NCBI RefSeq assembly: GCF_947503375.1
Contig: NZ_CANNDQ010000005.1
Span: forward strand, 186,001 to 250,000
Direction: 5' to 3'
DNA from: an uncultured Psychroserpens sp.
Lineage (GTDB): Bacteria; Bacteroidota; Bacteroidia; Flavobacteriales; Flavobacteriaceae
DNA length: 64,000 bases
Made by a program: the position numbers and the translations under genes. Below the pieces are notes generated by a model. It was not told where the DNA came from, ran no database searches, and saw only the letters and a program-made list of their open reading frames with translations. Positions 10,708 through 21,307 of this stretch are shown one piece after another. How positions within the stretch are numbered: the stretch's first letter is position 1; the number at the start of each line of letters is the position of its first letter.

Positions 10708-12153
10708 TTAATTATTTTTTGAATAGCCAATAGCCTCACCAATGAGTGTTGCGCTGGTACAATCTTTTACATCTACATTAACTAAATCTCCAATATTGTA
10801 ATGTTCTTTAGGAAATACAGCAACTATATTTTGGGATGTTCTTCCAGACCATTGGTTATTAGATTTTTTTGATTCGCGTTCGATTAAAACTTCAACTGTT
10901 TTGTTAAGGTATTCTTTAGTTCGTATCTCACTATGTTCGCGTTGTAATTGAACAATTTCTGCCAAACGTCGCTTTTTAACTTCTTCAGGAACATCATCAT
11001 CCATTTTGCGTTCTGCCATGGTGCCTGGTCGTTCAGAATAGGTAAACATATAACCAAAATTATACTTCACATATTCCATGAGGCTCAAAGTATCTTGGTG
11101 GTCTTCTTCAGTTTCTGTTGGGAAACCAGCTATTAGATCTTGACTTATAGCACATTCAGGAAGAATTCGTCTAATATTATCAATGAGGTCAAAATATTCC
11201 TCTCTCGTATGTAAACGATTCATCTCTTTTAAAATTCTATTGCTTCCACTTTGAACAGGCAAATGAATGTGCTTACAAATATTATCAAATTTCGCCATGG
11301 TTTCAATTACATCCAAAGTCAGATCCTGAGGATTACTTGTAGAAAATCGAATACGCATTTTTGGTTGTGCTTTTGCGCATAATTCTAGTAATTGAGCAAA
11401 ATCAACAGCTGTTGCCTTCTGTAAATCGCTTGCTTTTTGAAAGTCCTTTTTGAGTCCACCACCATACCATAAATAACTATCAACATTCTGGCCTAAGAGT
11501 GTGATTTCCTTAAAACCTTTATTCCATAAGTTGTTTACTTCTTCGATGATACTTTGTGGATCTCTACTTCGTTCTCTTCCACGAGTAAAAGGGACTACAC
11601 AAAATGTGCACATATTATCACAACCACGAGTTATCGATACAAATGCAGTGACGCCATTACTATTTAATCGTACGGGAGAAATATCGCCATAAGTTTCTTC
11701 TTTTGAAAGAATAACATTAATAGCGTCACGACCTTCATCAACTTCTGCTAAAAGATTCGGTAAATCTTTATAGGCATCAGGTCCAACTACTAAATCAACA
11801 ATTTTTTCTTCTTCTAAAAATTTAGTTTTTAAACGTTCAGCCATACAGCCTAAAACGCCAACTTTCATTTTAGGGTTAATGCGTTTAACAGCATTGTATT
11901 TTTCAAGACGTTTTCTAACAGTTTGTTCTGCTTTATCTCTTATTGAGCATGTGTTAACTAAAACTAAATCTGCATCTTCTAACTTTTGAGTGGTATTAAA
12001 TCCTTGATCAGATAATATAGAAGCTACAATCTCGCTGTCACTAAAATTCATGGCGCAACCATAACTTTCTATAAAAAGCTTACGATTGTTACCATGTTTA
12101 GGTGTCAAAATTAGTGTTTCCCCTTGTTTATTTTCGTCTATTGTTTTTTCCAT
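10708..12153 (-). CDS. miaB: tRNA-2-methylthio-N6-dimethylallyladenosine synthase MiaB
   Basis: UPF0004 N-terminus ([15 protein letters not shown]), radical [27 protein letters not shown] domain. Confidence 0.97.
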   Translation of the reverse strand: MEKTIDENKQGETLILTPKHGNNRKLFIESYGCAMNFSDSEIVASILSDQGFNTTQKLEDADLVLVNTCSIRDKAEQTVRKRLEKYNAVKRINPKMKVGVLGCMAERLKTKFLEEEKIVDLVVGPDAYKDLPNLLAEVDEGRDAINVILSKEETYGDISPVRLNSNGVTAFVSITRGCDNMCTFCVVPFTRGRERSRDPQSIIEEVNNLWNKGFKEITLLGQNVDSYLWYGGGLKKDFQKASDLQKATAVDFAQLLELCAKAQPKMRIRFSTSNPQDLTLDVIETMAKFDNICKHIHLPVQSGSNRILKEMNRLHTREEYFDLIDNIRRILPECAISQDLIAGFPTETEEDHQDTLSLMEYVKYNFGYMFTYSERPGTMAERKMDDDVPEEVKKRRLAEIVQLQREHSEIRTKEYLNKTVEVLIERESKKSNNQWSGRTSQNIVAVFPKEHYNIGDLVNVDVKDCTSATLIGEAIGYSKNN

Positions 12154-12213
12154 TTATATCTTCCCTTATTACGGTAATCCATTAAGGATGAGATTTAATA
12201 ATCAATTAGCATG

Positions 12214-12246
12214 CAAAGATATGATAATTTTAAAGATTATGACAAA
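12214..12246 (-). promoter_or_regulatory. Putative Bacteroidota housekeeping promoter for the miaB operon
   Basis: Minus strand TTTG-N21-TATCTTTG (-33/-7 elements), fits the TAnnTTTG consensus. Confidence 0.5.
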
Positions 12247-12266
12247 GTGGCAGAGTTGATTTTGAT

Positions 12267-13079
12267 TTGAAAGCAATTTTTTTTACTTCCTTTGATAACT
12301 TAACCATCATTAGATTTTTTATGTTATTTGCAGAGATTCAACTTAAAATCCAAAATGCCAAAATGTTAGATTTTGGTATTATTTTTAATCAAAGTATTGA
12401 GTTGTTCAAAAAGATATGGATTCAAGGGCTTGTAACAGTCTTGCTATCGGTAGCTTTAGCAATACCATTTATGATCATAGTATATCTGCCTCTTATTTTT
12501 TTAGGAGTTGTTGATGCAAGCAATCCTAGTATGATAGATACAGCTGCACCATTATTACTTTTGGTTTTTGTTTTAGCCTATTTAATTTTAATTATTGCAG
12601 TAGCTACTATAACTATTGCGCTTAAGGCTGCTTTGTATCGCATCATGTTTCAGTATGATATGAATGTTTTAGGAAAAGAAGATTATTTTTATTTTCTAAA
12701 AAAAACATACCTCTCTAAAACAATTTCTGTAGGATTGGCTTATATTGGAATTAGTGTATTAGCAACATTATTGTGTTTTTTCCCACTTATTTATGTCATG
12801 GTTCCTTTAAACTTATTAATTGTTATCTATGCATTTAATCCAGATTTTACATTATCTAATTTGATTAAGGTAAGTTTTGATCTTGGTAATAAAAAATGGT
12901 TTATAACATTTGGGTTAACTTTAGTAGCATCCTTTCTAGCAGAAATGGTAGGCTTCTTATTGTGTTTTATTGGTATTTTAGCTACGGTTTCGTTTGTTGG
13001 TATTCCGCTATATTTCATTTATAAAGAAGTTATTGGCTTTGATAATGCTGAAACACAACAGATAGAAGAAAATGTTTAA
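12267..13079 (+). CDS. Hypothetical integral membrane protein
   Basis: Several hydrophobic helices; the true start is probably one of the internal ATGs (12321 or 12363). Confidence 0.65.
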   Translation: MKAIFFTSFDNLTIIRFFMLFAEIQLKIQNAKMLDFGIIFNQSIELFKKIWIQGLVTVLLSVALAIPFMIIVYLPLIFLGVVDASNPSMIDTAAPLLLLVFVLAYLILIIAVATITIALKAALYRIMFQYDMNVLGKEDYFYFLKKTYLSKTISVGLAYIGISVLATLLCFFPLIYVMVPLNLLIVIYAFNPDFTLSNLIKVSFDLGNKKWFITFGLTLVASFLAEMVGFLLCFIGILATVSFVGIPLYFIYKEVIGFDNAETQQIEENV

Positions 13080-13129
13080 ACACAACGCAACCATTTGGAA
13101 GTTTAATCATCTTATTAAAAATATCATTC

Positions 13130-13570
13130 ATGAAATTGTCAAAAATTTATATTAGTTGTATCTGTTTTGCATTGTTGTTTATGAACACGCAATGTGATGA
13201 TGACGATATGGAAACTAGTAATTGTGGTCAACCTGTTGTTATAGATAATGTGTTTTATGAGTCTGCAACTTCAGGATTCTATGATCTTATGAGTTTTGAT
13301 ATTAATGATGATTGTTTGACAATTGAAGTGTCTTCCAGTGGGTGTAATGGAACATCATGGAGTATGGTACTTGTAGATTCTGGCGAAGTAGCAGAGTCGT
13401 CTCCTGAGCAGCGATTTTTAAAATTTGTTTTCACAAATGATGAGGCATGCTTGGCAGTATTCCAACAGAGCAGAGTGTTTGATCTTACATCTTTACGTGT
13501 TGATGGTTCAAACGAAGTCGTTCTAAATATTGAAGATTTCCCCGAAGCTATTAACTACGTGTATCCATAA
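13130..13570 (+). CDS. Hypothetical lipoprotein with acidic post-cysteine motif
   Basis: Lipobox-like signal ending in Cys followed by DDDDM; no recognised domain. Confidence 0.65.
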   Translation: MKLSKIYISCICFALLFMNTQCDDDDMETSNCGQPVVIDNVFYESATSGFYDLMSFDINDDCLTIEVSSSGCNGTSWSMVLVDSGEVAESSPEQRFLKFVFTNDEACLAVFQQSRVFDLTSLRVDGSNEVVLNIEDFPEAINYVYP

Positions 13571-13595
13571 CATTAAATTTAGAATAGAATGCATG

Positions 13596-13619
13596 GCCTG
13601 AAATTTTCAGGCTTTTTTT
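13596..13619 (+). terminator. Intrinsic terminator
   Basis: GCCTGAAATTTTCAGGCTTTTTT. Confidence 0.85.
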
Positions 13620-13696
13620 ATAGACGAACTTTATGATAATAAGGTTAAAATACTATTGAAATTTTTAAAAATTAGGAAGATAAATTTTTTTTCACA

Positions 13697-13704
13697 TACA
13701 TTTG
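13697..13704 (+). promoter_or_regulatory. Putative -7 element for topA
   Basis: TACATTTG, matches TAnnTTTG, 20 nt upstream of the topA ATG. Confidence 0.45.
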
Positions 13705-13723
13705 TAGCCTGAAAAAATCAAAT

Positions 13724-16228
13724 ATGCCGAAGAATTTAGTCATTGTAGAGTCACCAGCAAAAGCCAAAACCATAGAGAAGTTTTTAGGAAAAGATTTCAA
13801 AGTAGAGTCAAGTTTTGGTCACATTGCAGACCTGCCTTCAAAAGAATTAGGAGTTGATGTAGATGGTGATTTTAAACCCAAATATCAGGTTTCAAAAGAT
13901 AAGAAAGATGTCGTTAAGAAGTTAAAGGATTTAGCCAAAAAAGCAGAAATGGTTTGGCTCGCTAGTGATGAAGATCGTGAAGGAGAAGCTATTGCGTGGC
14001 ATTTGGCTGAAACTTTAGGGCTAGATAAATCAAAAACCAAGCGTATAGTTTTTCATGAGATCACAAAATCTGCCATAAAAAAAGCTATTGAGAACCCAAG
14101 AGGTATAGATTACGATTTAGTTGACGCACAACAAGCTCGCCGCGTGTTAGACAGAATAGTAGGTTATGAGTTATCTCCAGTACTTTGGAGAAAAGTAAAA
14201 GGAGGTTTGTCTGCAGGTCGAGTCCAATCAGTATCAGTACGTTTGATAGTTGAACGAGAACGAGAAATTAATGAGTTCAATGCTGAAGCGTCTTTTAGAA
14301 TAGATGCTGAGTTTTCAAATGAGAACGGACAAACATTCAAGGCAAAACTTCCTAAGAATTTTTCGTCAAGAGAAGATGCTTACGGCTTTTTGGAGTCTAA
14401 TATTAACGCAAGCTTTAAAGTTTCAGATTTAGAAAAAAAACCAGCTAAGAAATCGCCAGCAGCACCATTTACAACATCTACAATGCAGCAAGAGGCTTCA
14501 AGAAAATTAGGATTTTCAGTAAGTAGAACAATGAGTAATGCGCAGCGGTTGTATGAAGCAGGACTTATTACTTACATGAGAACTGATAGTGTAAATCTAT
14601 CTGATGAAGCACGAAAAGGAGCGCAAGCTGCAATAGAAAGCGCTTACGGTTCAGAGTTTAGTAAACCTAGAAATTATAAGGGTAAATCTAAAGGGGCTCA
14701 AGAAGCGCATGAGGCAATACGCCCTACAGATTTTTCTAGACATTCTGTTAACGTAGAGCGAGACCAAGCACGTTTATACGATTTGATTTGGAAGCGCGCT
14801 ATAGCTTCACAAATGAGTGAAGCAAAATTAGAGCGAACCAATATTAAAATTAGTGCCTCTACTCATAGCAACACTTTCACTGCTAGTGGAGAAGTAATTA
14901 CTTTTGAAGGTTTTTTAAAAGTTTACCTTGAAGGTACTGATGACGAAGATACAGAACAAGAAGGAATGTTGCCTGCTATGCAAATAGATGAAGTTTTGTT
15001 GAATAATTACATCACAGCTACACAACGCTTTTCAAGACCTCCTTACAGATATACCGAAGCTTCTTTGGTTAAGAAGTTAGAAGAGTTAGGTATTGGTCGT
15101 CCTTCTACCTATGCACCAACAATTTCAACGATTCAAAATAGAAATTATATAGAAAAAGGTTCTAACGAAGGCGTTGAAAGAGATTACGTCCAGTTAATAC
15201 TTCAAAATAGTGGAATCAAAGATCATACGCTTACAGAAAAAGTTAACAGTGATAAAGGTAAATTGATACCAACAGATATTGGTATGATCGTAACAGATTT
15301 TTTGGTCAATCACTTCGGAAGTATTTTAGACTATAATTTTACAGCTAAAGTTGAAGCCGATTTTGACGAAATTGCTGAAGGTAAAGAAGATTGGACTAAA
15401 ATGATGAAAGATTTTTATAAAAGCTTTCATCCAAAAGTTGAAGATGTAGCTGCCAATGCCGAACGTGAATCAGGAGAGCGAATTCTTGGTACAGACCCTA
15501 AAACAGGTAAGCAGGTAAGTGTAAGGTTAGGTAAATTTGGACCAATGGTACAAATAGGAACTGTTGATGATGAGGAAAAGCCTCAGTTCGCAAGTCTTTC
15601 CCCTGACCAACAATTAACAACCATTACTTATGAAGAAGCAATGGAATTGTTTAAATTGCCAAAGCAATTAGGCACTTATGAAGGGGAAGTAATTGAAGTT
15701 AATAACGGTCGTTTCGGACCATATGTTAAATTTGGAAAAAAATTCGTATCACTTCCAGCCGGAACAAACCCAATTGACGTAGAAATGAACCAAGCTATTG
15801 AACTCATAAAAGAGAAGCAAAAAGCAGATGCTCCTATATATATGTATCAGGATTTACCTGTTCAAAAAGGGAAAGGACGATTTGGACCATTCATTAAATG
15901 GAACAACATGTTTATCAACGTCAATAAAAAATACGATTGGGACAATTTGTCTGATACAGATATTGTAGAATTGATTGAAGATAAAATTCAGAAAGAAAAA
16001 GATAAGTTGATTCATCATTGGGAAGATGAAGGTATTCGTATTGAGAAAGCTAGATGGGGAAGACATCATATTATTAAAGGGAAAGTAAAAGTTGAGTTGC
16101 CAAAGACTGTTGATGTTTCTGATATGACTTTAGAGGAAGCTCAAGCTGAAATAGAAAAGAAGGCGCCAAAGAAAAAAGCGACAACCAAAAAAAGAACCAC
16201 CAAAAAGAAAACTACTACTAAAAAATAA
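13724..16228 (+). CDS. topA: DNA topoisomerase I
   Basis: TOPRIM (VIVESPAKAKTIEKFLG), YMRTDSVNLS active site, C-terminal repeats (RFGPFIKWNN/RFGPYVKFGKKF), Lys-rich tail. Confidence 0.98.
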   Translation: MPKNLVIVESPAKAKTIEKFLGKDFKVESSFGHIADLPSKELGVDVDGDFKPKYQVSKDKKDVVKKLKDLAKKAEMVWLASDEDREGEAIAWHLAETLGLDKSKTKRIVFHEITKSAIKKAIENPRGIDYDLVDAQQARRVLDRIVGYELSPVLWRKVKGGLSAGRVQSVSVRLIVEREREINEFNAEASFRIDAEFSNENGQTFKAKLPKNFSSREDAYGFLESNINASFKVSDLEKKPAKKSPAAPFTTSTMQQEASRKLGFSVSRTMSNAQRLYEAGLITYMRTDSVNLSDEARKGAQAAIESAYGSEFSKPRNYKGKSKGAQEAHEAIRPTDFSRHSVNVERDQARLYDLIWKRAIASQMSEAKLERTNIKISASTHSNTFTASGEVITFEGFLKVYLEGTDDEDTEQEGMLPAMQIDEVLLNNYITATQRFSRPPYRYTEASLVKKLEELGIGRPSTYAPTISTIQNRNYIEKGSNEGVERDYVQLILQNSGIKDHTLTEKVNSDKGKLIPTDIGMIVTDFLVNHFGSILDYNFTAKVEADFDEIAEGKEDWTKMMKDFYKSFHPKVEDVAANAERESGERILGTDPKTGKQVSVRLGKFGPMVQIGTVDDEEKPQFASLSPDQQLTTITYEEAMELFKLPKQLGTYEGEVIEVNNGRFGPYVKFGKKFVSLPAGTNPIDVEMNQAIELIKEKQKADAPIYMYQDLPVQKGKGRFGPFIKWNNMFINVNKKYDWDNLSDTDIVELIEDKIQKEKDKLIHHWEDEGIRIEKARWGRHHIIKGKVKVELPKTVDVSDMTLEEAQAEIEKKAPKKKATTKKRTTKKKTTTKK

Positions 16229-16234
16229 ATTTTA

Positions 16235-17401
16235 ATGAATTTTAATTTTTTGTCTCCTGTCTCAGATTCAGTATTAGCTCATAACGAGCTATTGTCTGAA
16301 CAAGCGCTTGGCAAAAGAATAAGAATTCACTCTACACAACATGGCATACCTGACCTTGATGGTGTTAAATTAGCTATACTAGGCGTAAAAGAAAATAGGA
16401 ATGATGTTAATTATATGGGAGAAGAACTTAGTTTTGATACCATAAGAACATCCTTGTATTCTCTGTTTCCTGGAAATTGGTATACTACAATAGCAGATTT
16501 GGGAGATATTCCAGCAGGTGCTTCAACAGAAGACACTTATTATGCAGTACGTACGCTAATTTCAGTTTTAATTGAAAACAGAGTAATACCAATTATACTT
16601 GGTGGAAGCCAAGATATTACCTATGCTAATTATCGTGCTTATGATACCATGGCTCCAATGGTCAATATTGTCAATGTAGATAGTAATTTTGATCTTGGAG
16701 ACGCATCGGTTGAAATGAAGAATAATAGCTTTTTGGGTAAAATTATATTAGAGCAACCATACAATCTATTCAATTACTCTGCAATTGGATATCAAACCTA
16801 TTTTAATTCTCAAGAAGAAATTGACTTGATGGAGAAGTTGTATTTTGAGGCATACAGATTAGGAGAGATTACGCATAATATTAATATGGTTGAACCTGTA
16901 ATGCGTGATGCTCATATTGTTACTATGGATTTAAAGTCTGTACGAGCAGCAGAAGTTGGTGCTAAGCAAAAATATTCACCAAACGGATTTGACGGGAAAG
17001 AGATTTGTACAATTTCAAGGTATGCTGGCATTAGTAATAAAGTATCTTCTTTTGGTATTTATGAGTATAAAACTACCAACGAGTTAGAAGCAACACCAAT
17101 GTTAATTTCGCAAATGATATGGTATTTCATTGAAGGAGTCAATTGTCGAGTAGAGGATGACGATTTTAATAATGAAGATAATTACCAAAAGTATAATGTT
17201 TTAATAGAAGATGAGGAGTTGATTTTCTATAAAAGTATTAAAACGGGACGTTGGTGGATTGAAATACCTTTTTTACCAAATGTTAATAATAAATTAAAAA
17301 AGCACACGTTATTACCTTGCACGCATGAAGATTATATTGAAGCAAGCCATGGTAAGATACCAGAAAGATGGTATAAAGCGTATAAAAAGAACAGTTTTTA
17401 G
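16235..17401 (+). CDS. Arginase/formimidoylglutamase family protein
   Basis: Ureohydrolase-like fold (IPIILGGSQDITYANYRAYD; NIVNVDSNFDLGD); located directly upstream of gldK. Confidence 0.8.
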   Translation: MNFNFLSPVSDSVLAHNELLSEQALGKRIRIHSTQHGIPDLDGVKLAILGVKENRNDVNYMGEELSFDTIRTSLYSLFPGNWYTTIADLGDIPAGASTEDTYYAVRTLISVLIENRVIPIILGGSQDITYANYRAYDTMAPMVNIVNVDSNFDLGDASVEMKNNSFLGKIILEQPYNLFNYSAIGYQTYFNSQEEIDLMEKLYFEAYRLGEITHNINMVEPVMRDAHIVTMDLKSVRAAEVGAKQKYSPNGFDGKEICTISRYAGISNKVSSFGIYEYKTTNELEATPMLISQMIWYFIEGVNCRVEDDDFNNEDNYQKYNVLIEDEELIFYKSIKTGRWWIEIPFLPNVNNKLKKHTLLPCTHEDYIEASHGKIPERWYKAYKKNSF

Positions 17402-17488
17402 TATATTCATGGTCTAAAATTTTAACATTGTTTTAATCGATGAAATGTTAAGTTTTTAGGATAAAGTGTCAAAAAACTTAAAAAAAAA

Positions 17489-17519
17489 TTGTTTTTTACA
17501 AAATATATGGATATGTTTA
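17489..17519 (+). promoter_or_regulatory. Putative promoter of gldKLMN
   Basis: TTG-N20-TATGTTTA, one mismatch from TAnnTTTG, 57 nt upstream of the gldK ATG. Confidence 0.4.
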
Positions 17520-17576
17520 CTGCCTTAAAAAAATTAAGTATACAATTACAACTAAATAATTTAACCTCGAGTTTCT

Positions 17577-18947
17577 ATGAATATTAAGAAGTTTGCTTTA
17601 TTAACCGCTGTTTTAGCTCTATTGGTCAGTTGTGGCTCTGGTGACAGAGGAGAACTGGTTGGAGTTAGAGGAAAGAAATGGCATCCAGAAAAACCATATG
17701 GTATGACACTTGTTCCTGGAGGAGCATTTATTATGGGTAAATCTGATGATGACCTTGCAGGTGTGCAGGACGCACCTACACGTACAGTTACTGTAAGAGC
17801 GTTTTACATGGATGAAACTGAAATTACAAATAGTGAATACCGCGAGTTTGTATATTGGGTTCGAGATTCTATCTTAAGAACTAAACTTGCCATTTTAGCC
17901 GATGAAATTGGTGAAACTCCAGGAAGTGGAGGTATTGGAGAGTTTGCGTTCAATGATGCTGATCCAGAAAACATGTCTGTGTATGAAAAATACATGTATG
18001 ATAACTATAGTGGTCTAGGACCAACTGGTTATGAAGGTAGGAAACTAAATCGCGAAGTTGATTTAATTTTTGATACCGCAGATTATCCAGATGAATATTA
18101 CGCAGAAGTGATGGATACTATGTATCTTCCAATTGAAGAATCATACAACGGTCAACGCACTTGGGATGTAACTAAATTTAAGTTTCAGTACCAGTATATG
18201 GATATCCAAAAAGCTGCTAAAGATCGTAATTTAAGACGTAGAGATGTTATTATCACTGAAGAGATTGAAGTGTATCCTGACACTACGGCTTGGATTAGAG
18301 ATTTTTCTTACTCGTATAATGAGCCAATGCACAACGATTACTTCTGGCACGATGCTTATGGAGATTACCCAGTTGTAGGTGTATCTTGGAAACAAGCAAA
18401 TGCATTTTGTCAATGGAGAACATTGAAAAAGAATATCTATCAAAAAGAAAAAGGAAGACAATTTGTTAATAAGTTTAGATTGCCTTCTGAAGCAGAATGG
18501 GAATATGCAGCAAGAGGAGGTCTTCAAGGAGCTACATTCCCTTGGGGCGGACCGTATGCTAAAAATGACAGAGGTTGTTTTATGGCCAACTTTAAACCTT
18601 TAAGAGGTGATTATGCTGCAGATCAAGCACTCTACACTGTAGAAGCTGATGCTTATGAGCCAAATGATTTTGATTTATATAACATGGCTGGTAATGTTTC
18701 AGAGTGGGTGCAAGGCTCTTATGATCCAGCATCTTATGAATATTCAGCTTCATTCAACCCAACCGTGAATGATCCAGATAACGAACGTAAAGTCGTTCGT
18801 GGAGGTTCATGGAAAGATGTTGCGTATTTCTTACAAGTTAGCTCAAGGGATTATGAGTATGCAGATTCAGCAAGAAGTTACATAGGTTTTAGAACTGTTC
18901 AAGATTATATGGGAACAGAAGTAACACAAAACGCAGCAACTAACTAA
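17577..18947 (+). CDS. gldK: Gliding motility / type IX secretion lipoprotein GldK
   Basis: Lipoprotein signal (LLVSCGSG), SUMF1/FGE-like domain (FRLPSEAEWEYAARGG, VVRGGSWKD), upstream of gldLMN. Confidence 0.96.
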   Translation: MNIKKFALLTAVLALLVSCGSGDRGELVGVRGKKWHPEKPYGMTLVPGGAFIMGKSDDDLAGVQDAPTRTVTVRAFYMDETEITNSEYREFVYWVRDSILRTKLAILADEIGETPGSGGIGEFAFNDADPENMSVYEKYMYDNYSGLGPTGYEGRKLNREVDLIFDTADYPDEYYAEVMDTMYLPIEESYNGQRTWDVTKFKFQYQYMDIQKAAKDRNLRRRDVIITEEIEVYPDTTAWIRDFSYSYNEPMHNDYFWHDAYGDYPVVGVSWKQANAFCQWRTLKKNIYQKEKGRQFVNKFRLPSEAEWEYAARGGLQGATFPWGGPYAKNDRGCFMANFKPLRGDYAADQALYTVEADAYEPNDFDLYNMAGNVSEWVQGSYDPASYEYSASFNPTVNDPDNERKVVRGGSWKDVAYFLQVSSRDYEYADSARSYIGFRTVQDYMGTEVTQNAATN

Positions 18948-19019
18948 TTAAAACAATTAACTAAACTAAATATTTAATCTACTTAAGTATTCAACTACTT
19001 AAAACTAAAAACAAAAATT

Positions 19020-19652
19020 ATGGCACAGAAAGGAAACATCACAATCACAAACATGGTCTACGGATTAGGAGCGGCAATCGTAATTGTTGGGGCTTTATTT
19101 AAAATCCAGCACTGGCCTTATGGTTCTGAAATTTTAACCGTAGGTATGATTGTAGAGGCCTTGGTATTTACATATTCAGCTTTTGAAAGACAACAATCAG
19201 AATTAGATTGGTCATTAGTATATCCTGAATTAGCAGGAGGGATGACTTCAACTAAGAAGAAAAAAGAAGAGCCTAAGGACGCAGAAGGATTATTATCTAA
19301 AAAATTAGATAACCTCTTAAAAGAAGCAAAAATTGACGGTGAGTTAATGGCAAGTCTTGGAGATAGTATTAAAAACTTTGAAGGTGCAGCGAAAGGAATC
19401 AGTCCTACAGTTGACGCTATGAATGCACAAAAGAAATACAGTGAAGAAATGTCTTTAGCTGCAGCTCAAATGGAATCGTTAAATAGCCTTTACAAAGTTC
19501 AAATGGAAAGTGCTAATCGTCAAGCAGCTATTAATGAGGAAGCTGTTGAAAATGCAACTAAGTTAAAAGAACAAATGCAATCTCTAGCATCTAACCTTTC
19601 ATCATTAAATGGTGTTTATGGTGGCATGTTATCTGCAATGAACAAAAACTAA
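19020..19652 (+). CDS. gldL: Gliding motility / T9SS inner membrane protein GldL
   Basis: Two TM helices (NMVYGLGAAIVIVGALFKIQHWPYG) and conserved gene order. Confidence 0.97.
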   Translation: MAQKGNITITNMVYGLGAAIVIVGALFKIQHWPYGSEILTVGMIVEALVFTYSAFERQQSELDWSLVYPELAGGMTSTKKKKEEPKDAEGLLSKKLDNLLKEAKIDGELMASLGDSIKNFEGAAKGISPTVDAMNAQKKYSEEMSLAAAQMESLNSLYKVQMESANRQAAINEEAVENATKLKEQMQSLASNLSSLNGVYGGMLSAMNKN

Positions 19653-19703
19653 TTAGTTTTTTGAACTATAAGTATATTATTAACGACTAAAAACTAATTA
19701 AAA

Positions 19704-21266
19704 ATGGCAGGAGGAAAATTATCTGCAAGACAGAAAATGATTAACTTGATGTACTTGGTCTTCATCGCGATGATGGCTATGAATATGTCAAAAGAAGTAC
19801 TATCCGCTTTTGGTTTGATGGAAGCAAAGTTTGCTGATTCAAACGCATTAACTAGTGAGCGAAATGAAGCATTACTAGCCGATCTTGATAAAAAATCTGA
19901 AGAAAAGCCTGAAGATTTCATGATTCCAGCAGCTAAAGCAAAAGAAGTTAGTGCGGCATCAGATAAATTTTATAGATATATCGAAACTTTAAAGAATGAC
20001 CTTCTTAAGCAAGGCGACTATAAAATTGACCCTGAAACCGGTAAATTACCTTTCGAGGCAATGGATAAAACAGATATCCTTGATGAAGCATGGTTTACAG
20101 GTGATAGAATGACCAAAAAAGGTCAGGAAGTTATGTCTAAAATAGAAGAGTATAAATCTGAAATTAGAAGAATACTAGGAAAGGATATAAAAGCTCAAAA
20201 AGTTTTAGCAAATTTTGACAAAACGTTCAGTACTGAAAAAGTAGAAAATAAAGACGGTAAGAAGATAGACTGGTTAGATTACCATTTCAAAGGATTCCCA
20301 GCTATTGCTTCTTTTACTAAGTTAACAGCATTCCAAAACGATGTTGAGGTAACTGAGGCTAACATTATTAACTACTATTTAGGTAATGTTTTAACTGATG
20401 CAGTATCTTTAGATAAGTATAAAGCTATCATTTTAGCTGATAAGTCAGCATTTTTCGCAGGTGAAAAATTCCAAGGAAGAGTAGTGATTGGTAAATATGC
20501 AAAAGTGCCACCAACAGGATTAAGCATTGGAGGTCAAGCTATTGATTTAAATGAGGCGATTGACTCTACTGGAGCTGCGCGTTTAGATTTTAACGTTGGT
20601 GGTGTAGGTGAACATGAAATCGATGGTACATTTACTTTTATGGAAGATGGAAAGCCATTAGAGATCCCTATCAAAGGTAACTATGTAGTAGTACCAAGAC
20701 CAAATTCAGCAACTATTTCTGCAGACAAGATGAATGTAGTGTATCGTGGAGTTGTAAATCCAATGACCATATCGTTTGCCGGTGTACCAGACAATAAAGT
20801 TTCTGCTACTGGAGCTGGTTTGAAAAAAGGTTCTGGAATGGGTAAATATACTATGGTGCCAACATCTGGAAGAGAAGTAACTATTAATGTAACAGCAACA
20901 TTAGATGACGGTTCTAAAGTAAGTGATAAAGCTATATTTAGAATTAAAGATATTCCTAAACCAACAGGTAAACTTAATGGACAGAGTGAAGGTAAACTTC
21001 CTAGAAATAATGTAGAAATTGGTAAAGTAGAATCAGTATTAGAAGATTTCGATTTTGACTTACCATTAACTGTAACAAGCTTCAAAATTAAAGTACCAGG
21101 ACAACCATCTGTAACCTGTTCTGGAAACAGATTGAATGGAACAGCTAAAGGTGCTTTACGTAAAGCGAAGCGAGGAGCTGCAATTCAAATCTTTGATATC
21201 AAGGCTAGAAGTAATGGTCCAATTATCAAACCAGCAACTCCAGTTGTTATCGAGTTATCTAATTAA
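19704..21266 (+). CDS. gldM: Gliding motility / T9SS protein GldM
   Basis: MAGGKLSARQKMINLMYLVFIAMMAMNMSKEVLSAFGLM N-terminus diagnostic for GldM. Confidence 0.98.
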   Translation: MAGGKLSARQKMINLMYLVFIAMMAMNMSKEVLSAFGLMEAKFADSNALTSERNEALLADLDKKSEEKPEDFMIPAAKAKEVSAASDKFYRYIETLKNDLLKQGDYKIDPETGKLPFEAMDKTDILDEAWFTGDRMTKKGQEVMSKIEEYKSEIRRILGKDIKAQKVLANFDKTFSTEKVENKDGKKIDWLDYHFKGFPAIASFTKLTAFQNDVEVTEANIINYYLGNVLTDAVSLDKYKAIILADKSAFFAGEKFQGRVVIGKYAKVPPTGLSIGGQAIDLNEAIDSTGAARLDFNVGGVGEHEIDGTFTFMEDGKPLEIPIKGNYVVVPRPNSATISADKMNVVYRGVVNPMTISFAGVPDNKVSATGAGLKKGSGMGKYTMVPTSGREVTINVTATLDDGSKVSDKAIFRIKDIPKPTGKLNGQSEGKLPRNNVEIGKVESVLEDFDFDLPLTVTSFKIKVPGQPSVTCSGNRLNGTAKGALRKAKRGAAIQIFDIKARSNGPIIKPATPVVIELSN

Positions 21267-21307
21267 CCTATTGTTATAGAATAACCCAAATTTAAAAATT
21301 AAAGACG

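Noticed and set aside
16140-16228. A-rich low-complexity stretch at the 3' end of topA
   Set aside because: Encodes an in-frame Lys/Thr-rich C-terminal tail common in Bacteroidota TopA; no sign of frameshift.
20681-21085. 134-aa minus-strand ORF inside gldM
   Set aside because: Antisense to the strongly supported gldM; no independent support.
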